This document shows positions 48,963 to 58,855 of a stretch of DNA of 64,000 nucleotides, piece by piece. The notes under the pieces are model-generated. The model did not search any database. It had not been told where the DNA came from and worked only from the letters and a program-made list of their open reading frames with translations. The DNA is from an uncultured Gilliamella sp. Lineage in GTDB: Bacteria; Pseudomonadota; Gammaproteobacteria; Enterobacterales; Orbaceae. Where the stretch lies: assembly GCA_946481345.1 (NCBI GenBank), contig CAMLMY010000006.1, positions 1-64,000 on the forward strand, read 5' to 3'. Position 1 is the first letter of the stretch, and each line of letters begins with the position of its first letter. A program made the position numbers and the translations under genes.

Positions 48963-49775
48963 ATGGCACAAGTAATTAATACTAATACTATGTCTTTAAT
49001 GGCAAGAAACAACCTTAATCATTCTCAAAGCGTGCTTGGAACTGCAATTGAGCGTCTATCATCTGGTATGCGTATCAACAGTGCTAAAGACGATGCCGCT
49101 GGTCAAGCAATCGCTAACCGTTTTTCTTCTAGTATTCGTGGTTTAACTCAAGCTGCACGTAATGCCAATGACGGTATTTCAATTGCACAAACTACAGAAG
49201 GTGCATTAAACGAAATCAATAATAACGTACAACGTATTCGTGAATTAACTGTTCAAGCAGCAAACGGTACTAACTCTGAAAGCGATCTTGTATCAATCCA
49301 AAATGAAATCGATCAACGTTTACAAGAGATCGACCGTGTATCAGCACAAACTGACTTCAATGGTACTAAAGTATTATCAGAAGACAAAACACTTAACATT
49401 CAAGTTGGTGCAAATGATGGTGAAATCATTGCTATCAATTTAAAACAAATTGACAGCGATAAATTAGGTTTATCTGGTTTTAATGTATCTGATGCGCCAA
49501 CCGCAGATCCATTAAAAACAATCGATGAAGCATTATCAAAAATTGATGAATTACGTGGTGAGCTTGGTGCGGTACAAAATCGTTTTGAATCAACCGTAAC
49601 TAACATCAACAATACTGTAAATAACTTAAGTTCAGCACGTAGCCGTATTGAAGATGCAGATTATGCTGAAGAAGTATCTAATATGACTCGTGGTCAAATC
49701 TTACAACAAGCAGGTACTTCAGTATTAGCACAAGCTAACCAAGTACCACAATCAGTATTGTCTTTATTACAATAA
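48963..49775 (+). CDS. fliC: Flagellin FliC
   Basis: Filament subunit of 270 residues, much shorter than E. coli K-12 FliC (498). The N-terminal D0-D1 (MAQVINTNTMSLMARNNLNH to about residue 150) and C-terminal D1-D0 (ending VLAQANQVPQSVLSLLQ) are complete. The variable D2-D3 domains are reduced to a short turn around residues 165-185. QRIRELTVQAANGTN in D1 is the region known in enterics to be seen by TLR5. AAAGGAGA precedes the ATG, an ideal ribosome site. Codon use is visibly more even than in its neighbours, as expected for a highly expressed gene. Confidence 0.97.
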   Translation: MAQVINTNTMSLMARNNLNHSQSVLGTAIERLSSGMRINSAKDDAAGQAIANRFSSSIRGLTQAARNANDGISIAQTTEGALNEINNNVQRIRELTVQAANGTNSESDLVSIQNEIDQRLQEIDRVSAQTDFNGTKVLSEDKTLNIQVGANDGEIIAINLKQIDSDKLGLSGFNVSDAPTADPLKTIDEALSKIDELRGELGAVQNRFESTVTNINNTVNNLSSARSRIEDADYAEEVSNMTRGQILQQAGTSVLAQANQVPQSVLSLLQ

Positions 49776-49824
49776 AACAATACAAGTACATAACTAGAAT
49801 TTTGGTCACTCTAATTTTGTACGA

Positions 49825-49860
49825 TAACAATAGTGGTATTTTTTAATACCACTATTGTTA
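49825..49860. terminator. Perfect 16-base inverted repeat between fliC and fliA
   Basis: TAACAATAGTGGTATT, four T residues, then AATACCACTATTGTTA: a perfect 16-pair hairpin 49 bases after the fliC stop. No T-run follows on the plus strand. It may terminate, or protect the 3' end of, the abundant flagellin mRNA. Confidence 0.7.
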
Positions 49861-49961
49861 ATAATGTTAATTACCTATTTTTTAATATCTTATTCTTGCC
49901 ATTAATTCAATCAATTATCGTCATAATAATCATTAGCATTTTTTTACATTGGTTCAGAAAA

Positions 49962-50678
49962 ATGAGTGATAGCCTGTATAACTCTCAAGGTGTAGTGAAT
50001 CAAATCGATTGGCAACAATATCTATATTTAGTTCGTAATGAAGCGTTAAAATTAGCTGTTCGATTGCCAACAACGATTGAACTTGATGACTTACTGCAAG
50101 TTGGTTATATAGGTTTATTAGAGTCTATAAAACGCTATGATGCATCTCAAGGTTATACTTTTACTACCTTTGCTACTCCGAGAATAAAAGGGGCTATGCT
50201 AGATGAATTGCGTAGTCGAGATTGGTTACCACGGCAAACACGGAAAAAAATTAAAGATGTCACTAATGCTATTAATGAATTAGAACAAAAATTAGGCATA
50301 CCTCCCAATGATCAGCAGATAGCTGCACATCTGCAATTATCTCTTACTGAATATCACAAAGTATTATTAGATTCAAATTATAGCCAAATCTGTTCTTATG
50401 ATGAGATTCACAAAAAACTCGGCGATAATTTGGATGCGTTAATTGAGCCTGACGCCGATAACAATCCTTTTGCTTCCATTATTAATGATGAAATTCGCAA
50501 TATTATTGTTCAACAAATTAGTAACTTACCAGAAAAAGAAAAAATGGTTTTAGCTCTCTATTATCAAGAGGAATTAAATTTAAAAGAGATTGGAAAAGTG
50601 TTGGATATTAGCGAATCTCGAGTAAGTCAATTACATAGCCAAGCAATTAAACGAATACAAAGTAAAATTGTTTTATAA
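49962..50678 (+). CDS. fliA: Flagellar sigma factor FliA (sigma-28)
   Basis: RNA polymerase sigma factor for late flagellar genes. The ATG at 49962 (MSDSLYNSQGVVNQIDWQQY) gives 238 residues, as in E. coli (239). Region 2 has LDDLLQVGYIGLLESIKRYD and FTTFATPRIKGAMLDELR. Region 4 has NLKEIGKVLDISESRVSQLH. An upstream in-frame extension of 43 hydrophobic codons crosses the hairpin after fliC and is rejected. The genes for its anti-sigma factor FlgM and for FliZ are not in the window. Confidence 0.96.
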   Translation: MSDSLYNSQGVVNQIDWQQYLYLVRNEALKLAVRLPTTIELDDLLQVGYIGLLESIKRYDASQGYTFTTFATPRIKGAMLDELRSRDWLPRQTRKKIKDVTNAINELEQKLGIPPNDQQIAAHLQLSLTEYHKVLLDSNYSQICSYDEIHKKLGDNLDALIEPDADNNPFASIINDEIRNIIVQQISNLPEKEKMVLALYYQEELNLKEIGKVLDISESRVSQLHSQAIKRIQSKIVL

Positions 50679-50743
50679 AAAAAAGAATTAAAACAGTAAA
50701 ACATGGAAAAATAAATCGAAAATAAATTGAAATGATTTTTTTA

Positions 50744-50772
50744 TTGACCTTTCGAATTTAAAAATGTAACTT
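50744..50772 (+). promoter_or_regulatory. Possible sigma-70 promoter of flhDC
   Basis: TTGACC (50744-50749), a 17-base spacer and TAACTT (50767-50772) upstream of flhD. The -10 is weak, so the call is tentative. The leader would be about 70 bases. Confidence 0.35.
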
Positions 50773-50851
50773 TAAGTTTAAAAAAGTGGTGTTAGTTGTA
50801 TTTTATTAATTTTGCGTTTTTTTATACGAACGCAAGCAGATATGGATTGTG

Positions 50852-51190
50852 GTGGTTAAATTGGGAAATATACAAGATGACGATATTTTGAAATGTATTC
50901 ATCATTTAAATCTTTCAACGCTTTTATTAAGTCAAAAGATGATTGAAAAAGATAAAGTGATGGCGATGTATCGATTAGGAATTGATGAAAAAACAGCTGA
51001 TATCTTGAGTAATTTAAGTGCTTCTCAAATGTTGGTTCTATCTGAAACCAATCAATTAACATTTCAATTTAGATTTAAAAATTCGGCAATGATGGAAAAA
51101 TTAACTGAGGAATCTCGCGTTAGTGATATAAAGCAGATGCATACAGGGATCCTTCTATCAAGCTTACTTTTAGATTCAATTAATAAGTAG
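50852..51190 (+). CDS. flhD: Flagellar master regulator FlhD
   Basis: With FlhC it forms the activator of class II flagellar promoters. From the GTG at 50852 it has 112 residues, close to E. coli FlhD (116-119). HHLNLSTLLLSQKMIEKDKV, AMYRLGIDEKTAD and LSETNQLTFQFRF match FlhD closely. Another GTG is directly upstream (50849), and no ATG fits, so the exact start is uncertain. flhC follows four bases after the stop. Confidence 0.94.
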   Translation: MVKLGNIQDDDILKCIHHLNLSTLLLSQKMIEKDKVMAMYRLGIDEKTADILSNLSASQMLVLSETNQLTFQFRFKNSAMMEKLTEESRVSDIKQMHTGILLSSLLLDSINK

Positions 51191-51194
51191 GTAG

Positions 51195-51809
51195 ATGATA
51201 AAGATGAGTAGCACAAGTATTATTCAAAAGTATAAAGAAGTTCAATTAGCTATTCGATTAATTTCACTCGGCGCTAGAATCCAAATGTTAGAAAGTGAAA
51301 CCAATTTAAGCCGTGGTAAATTAATTAAATTATATAAAGAAATTCAAGGATGTCCTCCTCCTAAAGGTTTACTTCCCTTTTCAACTACGTGGTTTATGAC
51401 TTGGGAGCCCAATATTCACTCAAGTATGTTTTATAATGCTTACCATTTTTTAGTTAAAAATGGCATTAAACCTGGTGTTCAGGCCATTTTAAAAGCCTAT
51501 CAACTCTATTTAGAACAGTGTTCCTTTCCTCAAGATGAAGAGCCTATTTTAGGATTAACCCGAGCATGGATTTTAGTTAAATTTGTTGAAAGTAATGTTA
51601 TGCAGCAGTCAAGTTGCAAGGAGTGCAAAGGGCGATTTATTACCCATGCTTATCAACCTCATAATAGCTTTGTGTGCAGTTTATGCCAGCCACCATCAAG
51701 AGCAGAAAAAAATAATAAAACACATAAAGAGAGTCATGCCAAATGTTTACAAGTTTTATCAATACCAAATGCATTTAATTTAGTCACAGCAAATCAGGTA
51801 ACAATTTAA
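51195..51809 (+). CDS. flhC: Flagellar master regulator FlhC
   Basis: DNA-binding partner of FlhD with a Cys4 zinc site. The 204 residues (E. coli 192) include [32 protein letters not shown] and [12 protein letters not shown], then CKECKGRF and CSLCQPP, which supply the zinc cysteines. Beyond this the C-terminal tail is longer than in E. coli. The ATG at 51195 is used; an ATG three codons later is possible. motAB follow after 58 bases, the E. coli order. Confidence 0.94.
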   Translation: MIKMSSTSIIQKYKEVQLAIRLISLGARIQMLESETNLSRGKLIKLYKEIQGCPPPKGLLPFSTTWFMTWEPNIHSSMFYNAYHFLVKNGIKPGVQAILKAYQLYLEQCSFPQDEEPILGLTRAWILVKFVESNVMQQSSCKECKGRFITHAYQPHNSFVCSLCQPPSRAEKNNKTHKESHAKCLQVLSIPNAFNLVTANQVTI

Positions 51810-51867
51810 GTAAACATTAAGCTGTAAAACAGAGTTAGTTATATTTTATGGAGATAAAGGAAAGCCA

Positions 51868-52755
51868 ATGCTAATAATTATAGGATATATTGTGGTTATC
51901 GCTTCAGCCTTAGTCGGCTATGTGCTAAGTGGCGGGTATTTGGCGGTACTTTTTCAGCCATTAGAGTTTCTCATTATTGGTGGGACAGCTATTGGTGCTT
52001 TCATTGTCAGTAATGAAAAGAAAGTTATCAAAGCGACACTTAAATCGCTAGGTAATTTATTTAAAACCTCAAAATATAATAAAACACTTTATTTAACATT
52101 AATTAATTTAATGTACACCATATTAACTAAAGTGCGTCAAAGTGGTGGCTTATCGATTGAAGAAGATATCGATAATCCCAAAGAGAGTGAGTTATTTAAA
52201 AAATACCCACTTATTTTAGCCAATCCGCAAGTTTGTGATTTTATCACTGATTATTTACGTTTGATGATCAGTGGCAATATGGAAGTATATGAAATCGAAG
52301 CACTAATGAATGAGGAAATAGAAACCTATACTCATGAACTTGAAAAACCAGCTGATGCTATTGCTAGCGTCGGTGATGGTTTACCCGCTTTTGGTATTGT
52401 GGCAGCAGTTATGGGGGTTATTAACACCTTAGCACAAGCTGACCGACCAGCTAGCGAATTGGGTGAGCTTATTGCCCATGCTATGGTTGGTACCTTTTTA
52501 GGTATTTTACTTGCTTATGGTTTTGTGTCGCCTTTAGCAGCATTATTAAGGCAAAAAAATGCCGATACAGTAAAAATTTTAGAATGTACTAAAGTGATTC
52601 TTATTGCCAGTATGCATGATTATGCTCCGCAAATTTGTATTGAGTTTGGTCGCAAAACAATTTTTTCCCACGAACGGCCATCTTTCTTTGAATTAGAAAA
52701 ATATATTCAAGAAGTGAAAGATAAAAACGCTAACCCAACAGAAAATAATGAATAA
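51868..52755 (+). CDS. motA: Flagellar stator protein MotA
   Basis: Proton-channel subunit of the stator. The 295 residues equal E. coli MotA. There are four membrane helices, with the large cytoplasmic loop after helix 2. RQSGGLSIEEDIDNPKES is in that loop with the charged residues that meet FliG. The conserved prolines flank FGIVAAVMGVINTL. AAAGGAAAG precedes the ATG. It overlaps motB by one base (TAATG). No sigma-28 promoter was seen upstream, so it may be read from the flhDC transcript. Confidence 0.96.
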   Translation: MLIIIGYIVVIASALVGYVLSGGYLAVLFQPLEFLIIGGTAIGAFIVSNEKKVIKATLKSLGNLFKTSKYNKTLYLTLINLMYTILTKVRQSGGLSIEEDIDNPKESELFKKYPLILANPQVCDFITDYLRLMISGNMEVYEIEALMNEEIETYTHELEKPADAIASVGDGLPAFGIVAAVMGVINTLAQADRPASELGELIAHAMVGTFLGILLAYGFVSPLAALLRQKNADTVKILECTKVILIASMHDYAPQICIEFGRKTIFSHERPSFFELEKYIQEVKDKNANPTENNE

Positions 52756-53642
52756 TGAAAAAGAAGTCAGTAAGAATAATTATTTCTAAAAAGAAATCCG
52801 GTCATGGCGGTGGCCATCATGGTGGATCATGGAAGATTGCTTATGCTGACTTTATGACGGCGATGATGGCGCTATTTCTCGTCATGTGGTTAATTGCTAA
52901 GTCCAGTCCACAAGAGTTACAAGGCATTGCTGAATACTTTAGAACACCATTGATATTAGGTCAAAATGGTGGCAAAAATATCAGTGATAGTGAAAGTCCG
53001 ATACCGGGTGGTGGCGATGATGTATCTAAAAATGTAGGTGAAGATAAAAATACCATATTGAATGTCGAGTCTGATTTGAATCAAGATGAAAAAAAGCAAT
53101 TAATTGATACAGCGAATAAAATATATGAAGTATTTGAACTTGATCCTCGATTGCAGAAATTAGCCGCTAATCTTATTGTTGAACTAACAGAAATGGGGCT
53201 AAGAATTCAGATTTTAGCCACCGATGATAAACCGATGTTTGATGTTGGTAGTGCGGTTATTCATCCTAATATGCAAGAAATTTTGTATGCTTTAGCACCA
53301 ATCATAAATTCGTTACCTAATAAAATGACGTTATCTGGTCATACTGATGAGCGTCAGTATATAACCGGCGATCGTGGTTATAGTAACTGGGAGTTATCCG
53401 CAGATAGAGCAAACTCATCAAGAAGAGAGTTGATAGCTGGTGGATTAGATTCCAATAAAATCATTCGTATTATTGGTTTAGCCGATACGGTGGGATTAAA
53501 TAACCCAAATTACAGCAAAGATGCCAATCGTCGTATTAGTATTTTAATTTTGAACAAATCAGCACAGCAGTATATTGAAGATGAAAATACCATGACTGGC
53601 ATCGATTTTTTAAAACAGGCCAAACAAATTAAATCAGAATAA
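52755..53642 (+). CDS. motB: Flagellar stator protein MotB
   Basis: Anchors the stator to peptidoglycan and carries the proton-binding Asp. A His/Gly-rich N-terminus is followed by a single helix with WKIAYADFMTAMMALFLVMW; Asp32 is the expected proton carrier. The C-terminal OmpA-like domain has LSGHTDERQY and ELSADRANSSRREL. The 295 residues compare with 308 in E. coli. Unlike E. coli, cheA and cheW do not follow; flgK does. Confidence 0.96.
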   Translation: MKKKSVRIIISKKKSGHGGGHHGGSWKIAYADFMTAMMALFLVMWLIAKSSPQELQGIAEYFRTPLILGQNGGKNISDSESPIPGGGDDVSKNVGEDKNTILNVESDLNQDEKKQLIDTANKIYEVFELDPRLQKLAANLIVELTEMGLRIQILATDDKPMFDVGSAVIHPNMQEILYALAPIINSLPNKMTLSGHTDERQYITGDRGYSNWELSADRANSSRRELIAGGLDSNKIIRIIGLADTVGLNNPNYSKDANRRISILILNKSAQQYIEDENTMTGIDFLKQAKQIKSE

Positions 53643-53717
53643 TATCAACATAAATACTCAGATTAAGCTGGTTAAAAAATTAAAATCAAAAAAAATCCAT
53701 TTTTATCTAAAAATAAC

Positions 53718-53744
53718 TAAAGTTTTTAAATTGTAGGCCGATAT
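53718..53744 (+). promoter_or_regulatory. Sigma-28 (FliA) promoter of flgKL
   Basis: TAAAGTTT-N11-GCCGATAT: exact -35, one mismatch in the -10, correct spacing. It lies 62 bases before the flgK ATG. Confidence 0.88.
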
Positions 53745-53805
53745 AAATAATAACACTTTAGTTTAATAATTTTATTATTAACTGAGATTATATTTAGGAG
53801 CCTTT

Positions 53806-55449
53806 ATGTCAAATTCATTGATGAATACCGGTATTAGTGGATTAAATACAGCACAAAATATGCTTAATGTGATTAGCAATAATATTAGTAATGCACATAC
53901 AGTTGGTTATAATCGCCAGCAGCAAATTTTGCGTCAAGCAAACGGCACTAAGTATAATTTTGGCTTTGTAGGTAATGGTGTTGCGGTATCATCAGTTAAC
54001 CGCGCATATAACAGTTTTGTGGTTGGTCAATTACGCCAATCACAATCGCAAAATGGTTCGATAAAAGCCTATTACAATGAATTATCAAAAGTCGATAATT
54101 TACTAGCTGAAAACGAAAACAGTATTTCCTCACAATTAAATAATCTGTTTGCTAGCTTAAATAAGCTCTCTTCCAATGCGGGTGATGCAGCAACGAAACA
54201 GACAGTGATTAGTGATCTTACCTCTTTAGTCAGCCAGTTCAATAAAACGGAATTGAATTTAAAAAATCAGATTGCCAATATCAATACTGAACTGACAAAT
54301 AACATAGATAAAGTTAATACTTATACCCAACAAATTGCCGATCTCAATCAAAAAATTGCCAAATTACAGGCTGTAAGTGGTGGTCATGAACCTAATTCTT
54401 TACTAGATGAACGAGATCAACTGGTAACTGAATTAAGCGAACTGATTGGTATAACAGTTAGCGAGCAAAATGGCCAATATAATATTTCGCTTAGCAATGG
54501 TTTAAGCTTAGTACAAGGCGCATCGACAAATCAGTTAGCGGTGCAGCCTTCGGCCTCTGATCCTGCCTTAAATACGATTATTTACACCCATAATTCTGGT
54601 GCGACACAAGAACTGACAAGTCAAAATATCGCATCAGGCCGATTAAATGGATTATTAGCTTTTCGTGATGGACCACTCCTTGAAGCTCGCAATCAATTAG
54701 GGTTGCTGGCGTTAAATTTAGCTGAGCGCTTTAATGAAGTACATACGGCTGGCGTTGATGTTAATGGCGATCCTGGCGAAAAACTATTTGATTATCACAA
54801 ACCAACTAGTATTGCTAATAGCCAAAATCAAGGTAATGCTACCGTTAAAATGGATTATAACTCGGTAACAGAAGTCAAAGCTTCTGATTATAAAATAGAG
54901 TTCAATGGCAATGATTGGGTAGTAACCAGATTATCTGATAATCAACAAATTACCCCACAAGTTAGCGATGGTAAGTTAGTGTTTGACGGCTTATCGATTG
55001 AAATTAGTGGCAATGCGGTTGCTGGTGATAGCTTTTTACTTAAACCTGTTGCCGATGTAGCCTCATCATTACAGTTACTGGTTAAAGATGTAAATAAACT
55101 CGCTACCGGTATTAACGATGATGAAAATGGTAGTGGTGATAATCGAAATGTGGCAAAACTACTTGATATACAAAATGAAAAACTAGTTAATGGTACTAAA
55201 ACCTTAAATAGTGCGTATACATCATTAGTTAGTTATATAGGTAGTGAGACGCAGACAGCTAAAATTTCAGCGCAATCGAGTCAAAATATCACTCAAGAAA
55301 TTTATGAGCAGAATCAATCTATCTCTGGTGTGAATATCGAAGAAGAATATATTTCTATGCAAGTTTATATGCAATATTACCAAGCAAATGCCAAAGTTAT
55401 TGATGCGGCAACGACAATATTTGATACCATTTTAGGTTTGGCCAAATAA
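53806..55449 (+). CDS. flgK: Hook-filament junction protein FlgK (HAP1)
   Basis: First of two junction proteins between hook and filament. The 547 residues equal E. coli FlgK. The N-terminus LMNTGISGLNTAQNMLNVIS and then NNISNAHTVGYNRQ is the rod/hook/HAP signature. The C-terminus with SGVNIEEEYISMQVYMQYYQ closes the D0 coiled coil. TAGGAG precedes the ATG. It forms an operon with flgL under a sigma-28 promoter. Confidence 0.97.
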   Translation: MSNSLMNTGISGLNTAQNMLNVISNNISNAHTVGYNRQQQILRQANGTKYNFGFVGNGVAVSSVNRAYNSFVVGQLRQSQSQNGSIKAYYNELSKVDNLLAENENSISSQLNNLFASLNKLSSNAGDAATKQTVISDLTSLVSQFNKTELNLKNQIANINTELTNNIDKVNTYTQQIADLNQKIAKLQAVSGGHEPNSLLDERDQLVTELSELIGITVSEQNGQYNISLSNGLSLVQGASTNQLAVQPSASDPALNTIIYTHNSGATQELTSQNIASGRLNGLLAFRDGPLLEARNQLGLLALNLAERFNEVHTAGVDVNGDPGEKLFDYHKPTSIANSQNQGNATVKMDYNSVTEVKASDYKIEFNGNDWVVTRLSDNQQITPQVSDGKLVFDGLSIEISGNAVAGDSFLLKPVADVASSLQLLVKDVNKLATGINDDENGSGDNRNVAKLLDIQNEKLVNGTKTLNSAYTSLVSYIGSETQTAKISAQSSQNITQEIYEQNQSISGVNIEEEYISMQVYMQYYQANAKVIDAATTIFDTILGLAK

Positions 55450-55464
55450 TAAAAGGATTTAAAC

Positions 55465-56403
55465 ATGCGACTTAGTACTCATTCAATGTATCAAAAAAAT
55501 CTAAATAGTATTTTAAATACCAATACCAAGTGGCAAAAGTCAGGATTACATTTTGCAACTGGCAAGAAAATATTATCACCTTCAGATGATCCAATGGGTG
55601 CTTCACAAACATTAATTTTAAAGCAAGCTCAATCAAGAAATAACCAATTTCAAGCAGCACGAGATAGTGTTGATAAATCATTAAGTCGGCAAGATACAGT
55701 ATTAAAAGAAGCGAATACTGTGATTCAATCAATCCAAGAAACTTTAGTTTATGCCGGTAATGAGACGTTAAATGATGAAAACAGACAAGATTTAGCTAAT
55801 AAGCTACAAGGATTAAAAGATCAGTTAATTTCGTTAGCCAATGCTAAAGATACCAATGGTAATTATCTGTTTGCTGGTAATAAAAATGATACCCCTCCTT
55901 TTGTGGTTGATGAAAGCGGTAAAGTGAATTATGTCGGTGGTTCAACCACGATTAATGTTTTCATCGATGATACCCGTGAAGTATCGCTAAGTTTTACTGG
56001 TCAACAGATTTTTATGACAGGCGCCAATACAGAAGTAGAAAGTGATGTCTTTGCGAGTATCGATTATGCCATAGCGGCATTGCAAATTGGTTTAGATGAT
56101 AATGATCCTGAAGCTATTGAACAGTTTCGATTAGGTTTATCTAAAGCCAGTCAAGGTGTTGATAACTCATTTGAAAACATCTCGACTGTTAGAGCTGCAG
56201 GCGGAAATGTATTGGCTGAAGTCGAAAGATTAACCGCACTGGGTAAAACCTTAGATATTGATTTTGAAACGCAAATTAGTCAAATTGAAGATGTTGATTG
56301 GTATGAAGCGATTTCAGATTATGTGATGCTACAAGCAAATTTACAAGCAGCACAATATACATTTATGAACATGCAAAACATGTCATTATTTCAAATGAAA
56401 TAA
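55465..56403 (+). CDS. flgL: Hook-filament junction protein FlgL (HAP3)
   Basis: Second junction protein, flagellin-like in fold. The 312 residues (E. coli 317) start MRLSTHSMYQKNLNSILNTN. FATGKKILSPSDDPMGASQT is the signature, and the end YVMLQANLQAAQYTFMNMQN matches the D0 helix. It follows flgK by 15 bases with AAAGGA upstream. The gap to flgJ (292 bases) has only a weak hairpin near 56447-56473. Confidence 0.96.
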   Translation: MRLSTHSMYQKNLNSILNTNTKWQKSGLHFATGKKILSPSDDPMGASQTLILKQAQSRNNQFQAARDSVDKSLSRQDTVLKEANTVIQSIQETLVYAGNETLNDENRQDLANKLQGLKDQLISLANAKDTNGNYLFAGNKNDTPPFVVDESGKVNYVGGSTTINVFIDDTREVSLSFTGQQIFMTGANTEVESDVFASIDYAIAALQIGLDDNDPEAIEQFRLGLSKASQGVDNSFENISTVRAAGGNVLAEVERLTALGKTLDIDFETQISQIEDVDWYEAISDYVMLQANLQAAQYTFMNMQNMSLFQMK

Positions 56404-56695
56404 TCTATTATTAATTTTTACACATCCTAAACATGACTATTCATCTAACAAACAGGGGGTTACAACCTCCTGATTATCAAATTTCTTACTATTATCATTT
56501 TATTATCATACTGTTTTTTATATTGCTATGCTGATGACCAGCTATTTGCCAAAGGGTGAGAAACGTGATTATAGGTGATCTCGATATGTTCAACTAACGC
56601 ATTATTAGTTATTTATTGACTATAGCGCAGAGTTTGGTCTACTTTTGGGCTGTGATAATAATGTAATTTATTTAACAGCTATATTTATTTAAGCA

Positions 56696-57721
56696 CTATT
56701 TAAAGGCAATTTGTCTAAATCCAGATATTGATTTTTTCGGTGTATTTTTGGCAATTTGCTCGATTCGACCAATAATTTGGATCAGTTTCTCGCTATAGTT
56801 AGGATCAGTTGCATAGTGTGCGTCTTGTAGTGCTTTGGCTGCTGTTCTAGCATCGGGAGCATTAACAACTGCACGATAACGTGGGCTTTTGGTTAATAAA
56901 TTAAGGTAATCAGTTAATGCATGTTGTTTACTGTTGTATACCCTAAATTCATCTTTAATTTTAACCATATTGTTATTTAGGAATTCTTGAGTAGTTAACC
57001 GAGTTGAATCACCTTGCCATGATGAGGTTGCTTTTATACCGAAATAGTTATAACTCGGCTTATTATCAGCCGTTTTTATTTGTTTTTTACCCCAACCGGT
57101 TTCTAAAGCTGCTTGAGCAATAATGACTTCATAAGGAATACCAGATATTTTCGATGCCTGCTTTGCTGGCTCAAACCATTCGATGACAAATTGGCTAATA
57201 TGGTCTTTATCAACTTTGTTGAGCGAAGTTGGCAAGGTTGATTCATTAACATTGGCTTTGGTTAAATTGTTGGCTTTATGCTGTTGATAAAGCATTTGCC
57301 CTAATGCTGCTGGCGATAAATTGGATGAATTATCACTAAATAAAGATTGTGCCAATCGCATATTGGTTTGATTATTATTCGCTTGAGCTTGTGAATGAAT
57401 ATTAAGCGTAGAATGTGGCTGATTAGTTAATTGTTTAACAATAACATTAGATAGCCCTAAACCTTTACCTGCCGCTTGTTGAGCAATTTGTTGATCAAAC
57501 ATAGAGGTAAATAATTGCATTGCTGATTGATTAAATAAACCGCCATTGGGTACCGCTTTGCGCATAGATTGCATCATCATATTTACAAATAGTGTCTCAA
57601 ACTGATCAGCAACTTGTTTTATGCTGTCAGTTGATCCACTAACGGCATTACGTTTTAATTGATTAATGCTAGAAAAATCATAAGCAAAACGATTCATGGA
57701 CTGATTTATTAGGTTTTTCAT
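56696..57721 (-). CDS. flgJ: Flagellar rod cap and muramidase FlgJ
   Basis: Bifunctional protein. The N-terminal rod-scaffold domain has KQVADQFETLFVNMMMQSMR and GLFNQSAMQLFTSMFDQQIA. The C-terminal GH73-type glucosaminidase domain has IAQAALETGWGKKQI (catalytic Glu), YNYFGIKAT and LNLLTKSPRYRAV. It opens the peptidoglycan for the rod. The 341 residues exceed E. coli (313) because of a longer Asn/Gln-rich linker. Last gene of the leftward flgBCDEFGHIJ operon. Confidence 0.95.
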   Translation of the reverse strand: MKNLINQSMNRFAYDFSSINQLKRNAVSGSTDSIKQVADQFETLFVNMMMQSMRKAVPNGGLFNQSAMQLFTSMFDQQIAQQAAGKGLGLSNVIVKQLTNQPHSTLNIHSQAQANNNQTNMRLAQSLFSDNSSNLSPAALGQMLYQQHKANNLTKANVNESTLPTSLNKVDKDHISQFVIEWFEPAKQASKISGIPYEVIIAQAALETGWGKKQIKTADNKPSYNYFGIKATSSWQGDSTRLTTQEFLNNNMVKIKDEFRVYNSKQHALTDYLNLLTKSPRYRAVVNAPDARTAAKALQDAHYATDPNYSEKLIQIIGRIEQIAKNTPKKSISGFRQIAFK

Positions 57722-57736
57722 TTCAATAGTTCTGCT

Positions 57737-58855
57737 TTAAATAGTTTCCAGTGCGGCATGCAAACAACCCGCGGTTTTTAATGCTTCTAGTATCGACATT
57801 AACTCAGTAGGATTGGCACCTAATAAGTTAAGTGAATGAATAACTCGATTTAGATCGGCGCCAGACGCTAAATTCTGCAGTGCGCCACCATCTTGCTCGA
57901 TAGTTACTTCATCATCTGGAACTACTGCTGTGTTGCCACCGGCGAGTGGCGTATTGGGTTGGCTAACTTTCAATTTGTTATTTACCACTACGGATAAATT
58001 ACCATGTGCAACGGCACAATTGTCTAATTGTACTTTTTGATTCATGACCACGACACCAGTACGTGTATTAATCACCACTTTAGCGGAAATAGGGCTAGCA
58101 CTAATTTGGAGATTTTGAATTGTAGATAATAATTTAACTCTTGCTTGACTGTCTTGTGGCATAGTCAATTTTACGGTCATGCCATCTAAAGCAATGGCGA
58201 TATTTTTTTGCACTTTGTTAATAGCATCAGCAATTTTTGTAGCCACAGTAAAATCAAAATAGTTAAGATGTAAATGAATAGTGCTGTTTTCATCTAAGCG
58301 TGTAACTAATTCTCTTTCGATGGTTGCACCGCTAGGAATGGTGGCACCAGCCATTTGGTTAACCGTTACACTACTGCTTCTACTGCTTGCCCCCATACCA
58401 CCAACAAAAAGATTACCTTGTGCAATCGCATAAACTTGGTTATCGGCGCCTTTTAATGGTGTCATAATCAATGTACCACCACGCAGGCTTTTGGCGTTGC
58501 CTAATGACGAAACAACCACATCAATTTGTTGGCCAACACGCGCATAAGACGGTAATTTAGCCGTGACCATTACCGCAGCCACATTTTTTAACTGCATGTT
58601 GCTTCCTGATGGCACGGTAATACCTAATTGTGAGAGCATATTGGTGATACTTTGTATCGTAAATGGTGTCTGTGAAGTTTGGTCACCGGTACCGTCAAGC
58701 CCTACCACGATACCATAGCCGACTAAGGCATTTTCGCGAACGCCTTGTATTGTCACCAAATCTCTTATTCGCTCGGCATAACTAGAAGGGACAATCACTA
58801 TTAGCAAAACAAAACAGATAAAAGTACGTAATTTATTTAGCATAATGATACTCAT
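57737..58855 (-). CDS. flgI: Flagellar P-ring protein FlgI
   Basis: Periplasmic ring around the rod in the peptidoglycan layer. A signal peptide (about residues 1-27, ending SSYA) comes before [20 protein letters not shown] and [19 protein letters not shown], the family hallmarks. The 372 residues compare with 365 in E. coli. The first ATG overlaps the flgH stop (TAATG); a second ATG four codons on is also possible. Confidence 0.96.
   Translation of the reverse strand: MSIIMLNKLRTFICFVLLIVIVPSSYAERIRDLVTIQGVRENALVGYGIVVGLDGTGDQTSQTPFTIQSITNMLSQLGITVPSGSNMQLKNVAAVMVTAKLPSYARVGQQIDVVVSSLGNAKSLRGGTLIMTPLKGADNQVYAIAQGNLFVGGMGASSRSSSVTVNQMAGATIPSGATIERELVTRLDENSTIHLHLNYFDFTVATKIADAINKVQKNIAIALDGMTVKLTMPQDSQARVKLLSTIQNLQISASPISAKVVINTRTGVVVMNQKVQLDNCAVAHGNLSVVVNNKLKVSQPNTPLAGGNTAVVPDDEVTIEQDGGALQNLASGADLNRVIHSLNLLGANPTELMSILEALKTAGCLHAALETI

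Noticed and set aside
49833-49961. N-terminal hydrophobic extension of FliA by 43 residues
   Set aside because: It would translate through the perfect hairpin after fliC. FliA homology and length begin exactly at the ATG at 49962.
56447-56473. Possible terminator after flgL (CAGGGGGTTA with CAACCTCCTG)
   Set aside because: The stem has a mismatch and no T-run follows on either strand, so the evidence is too weak to list as a feature.
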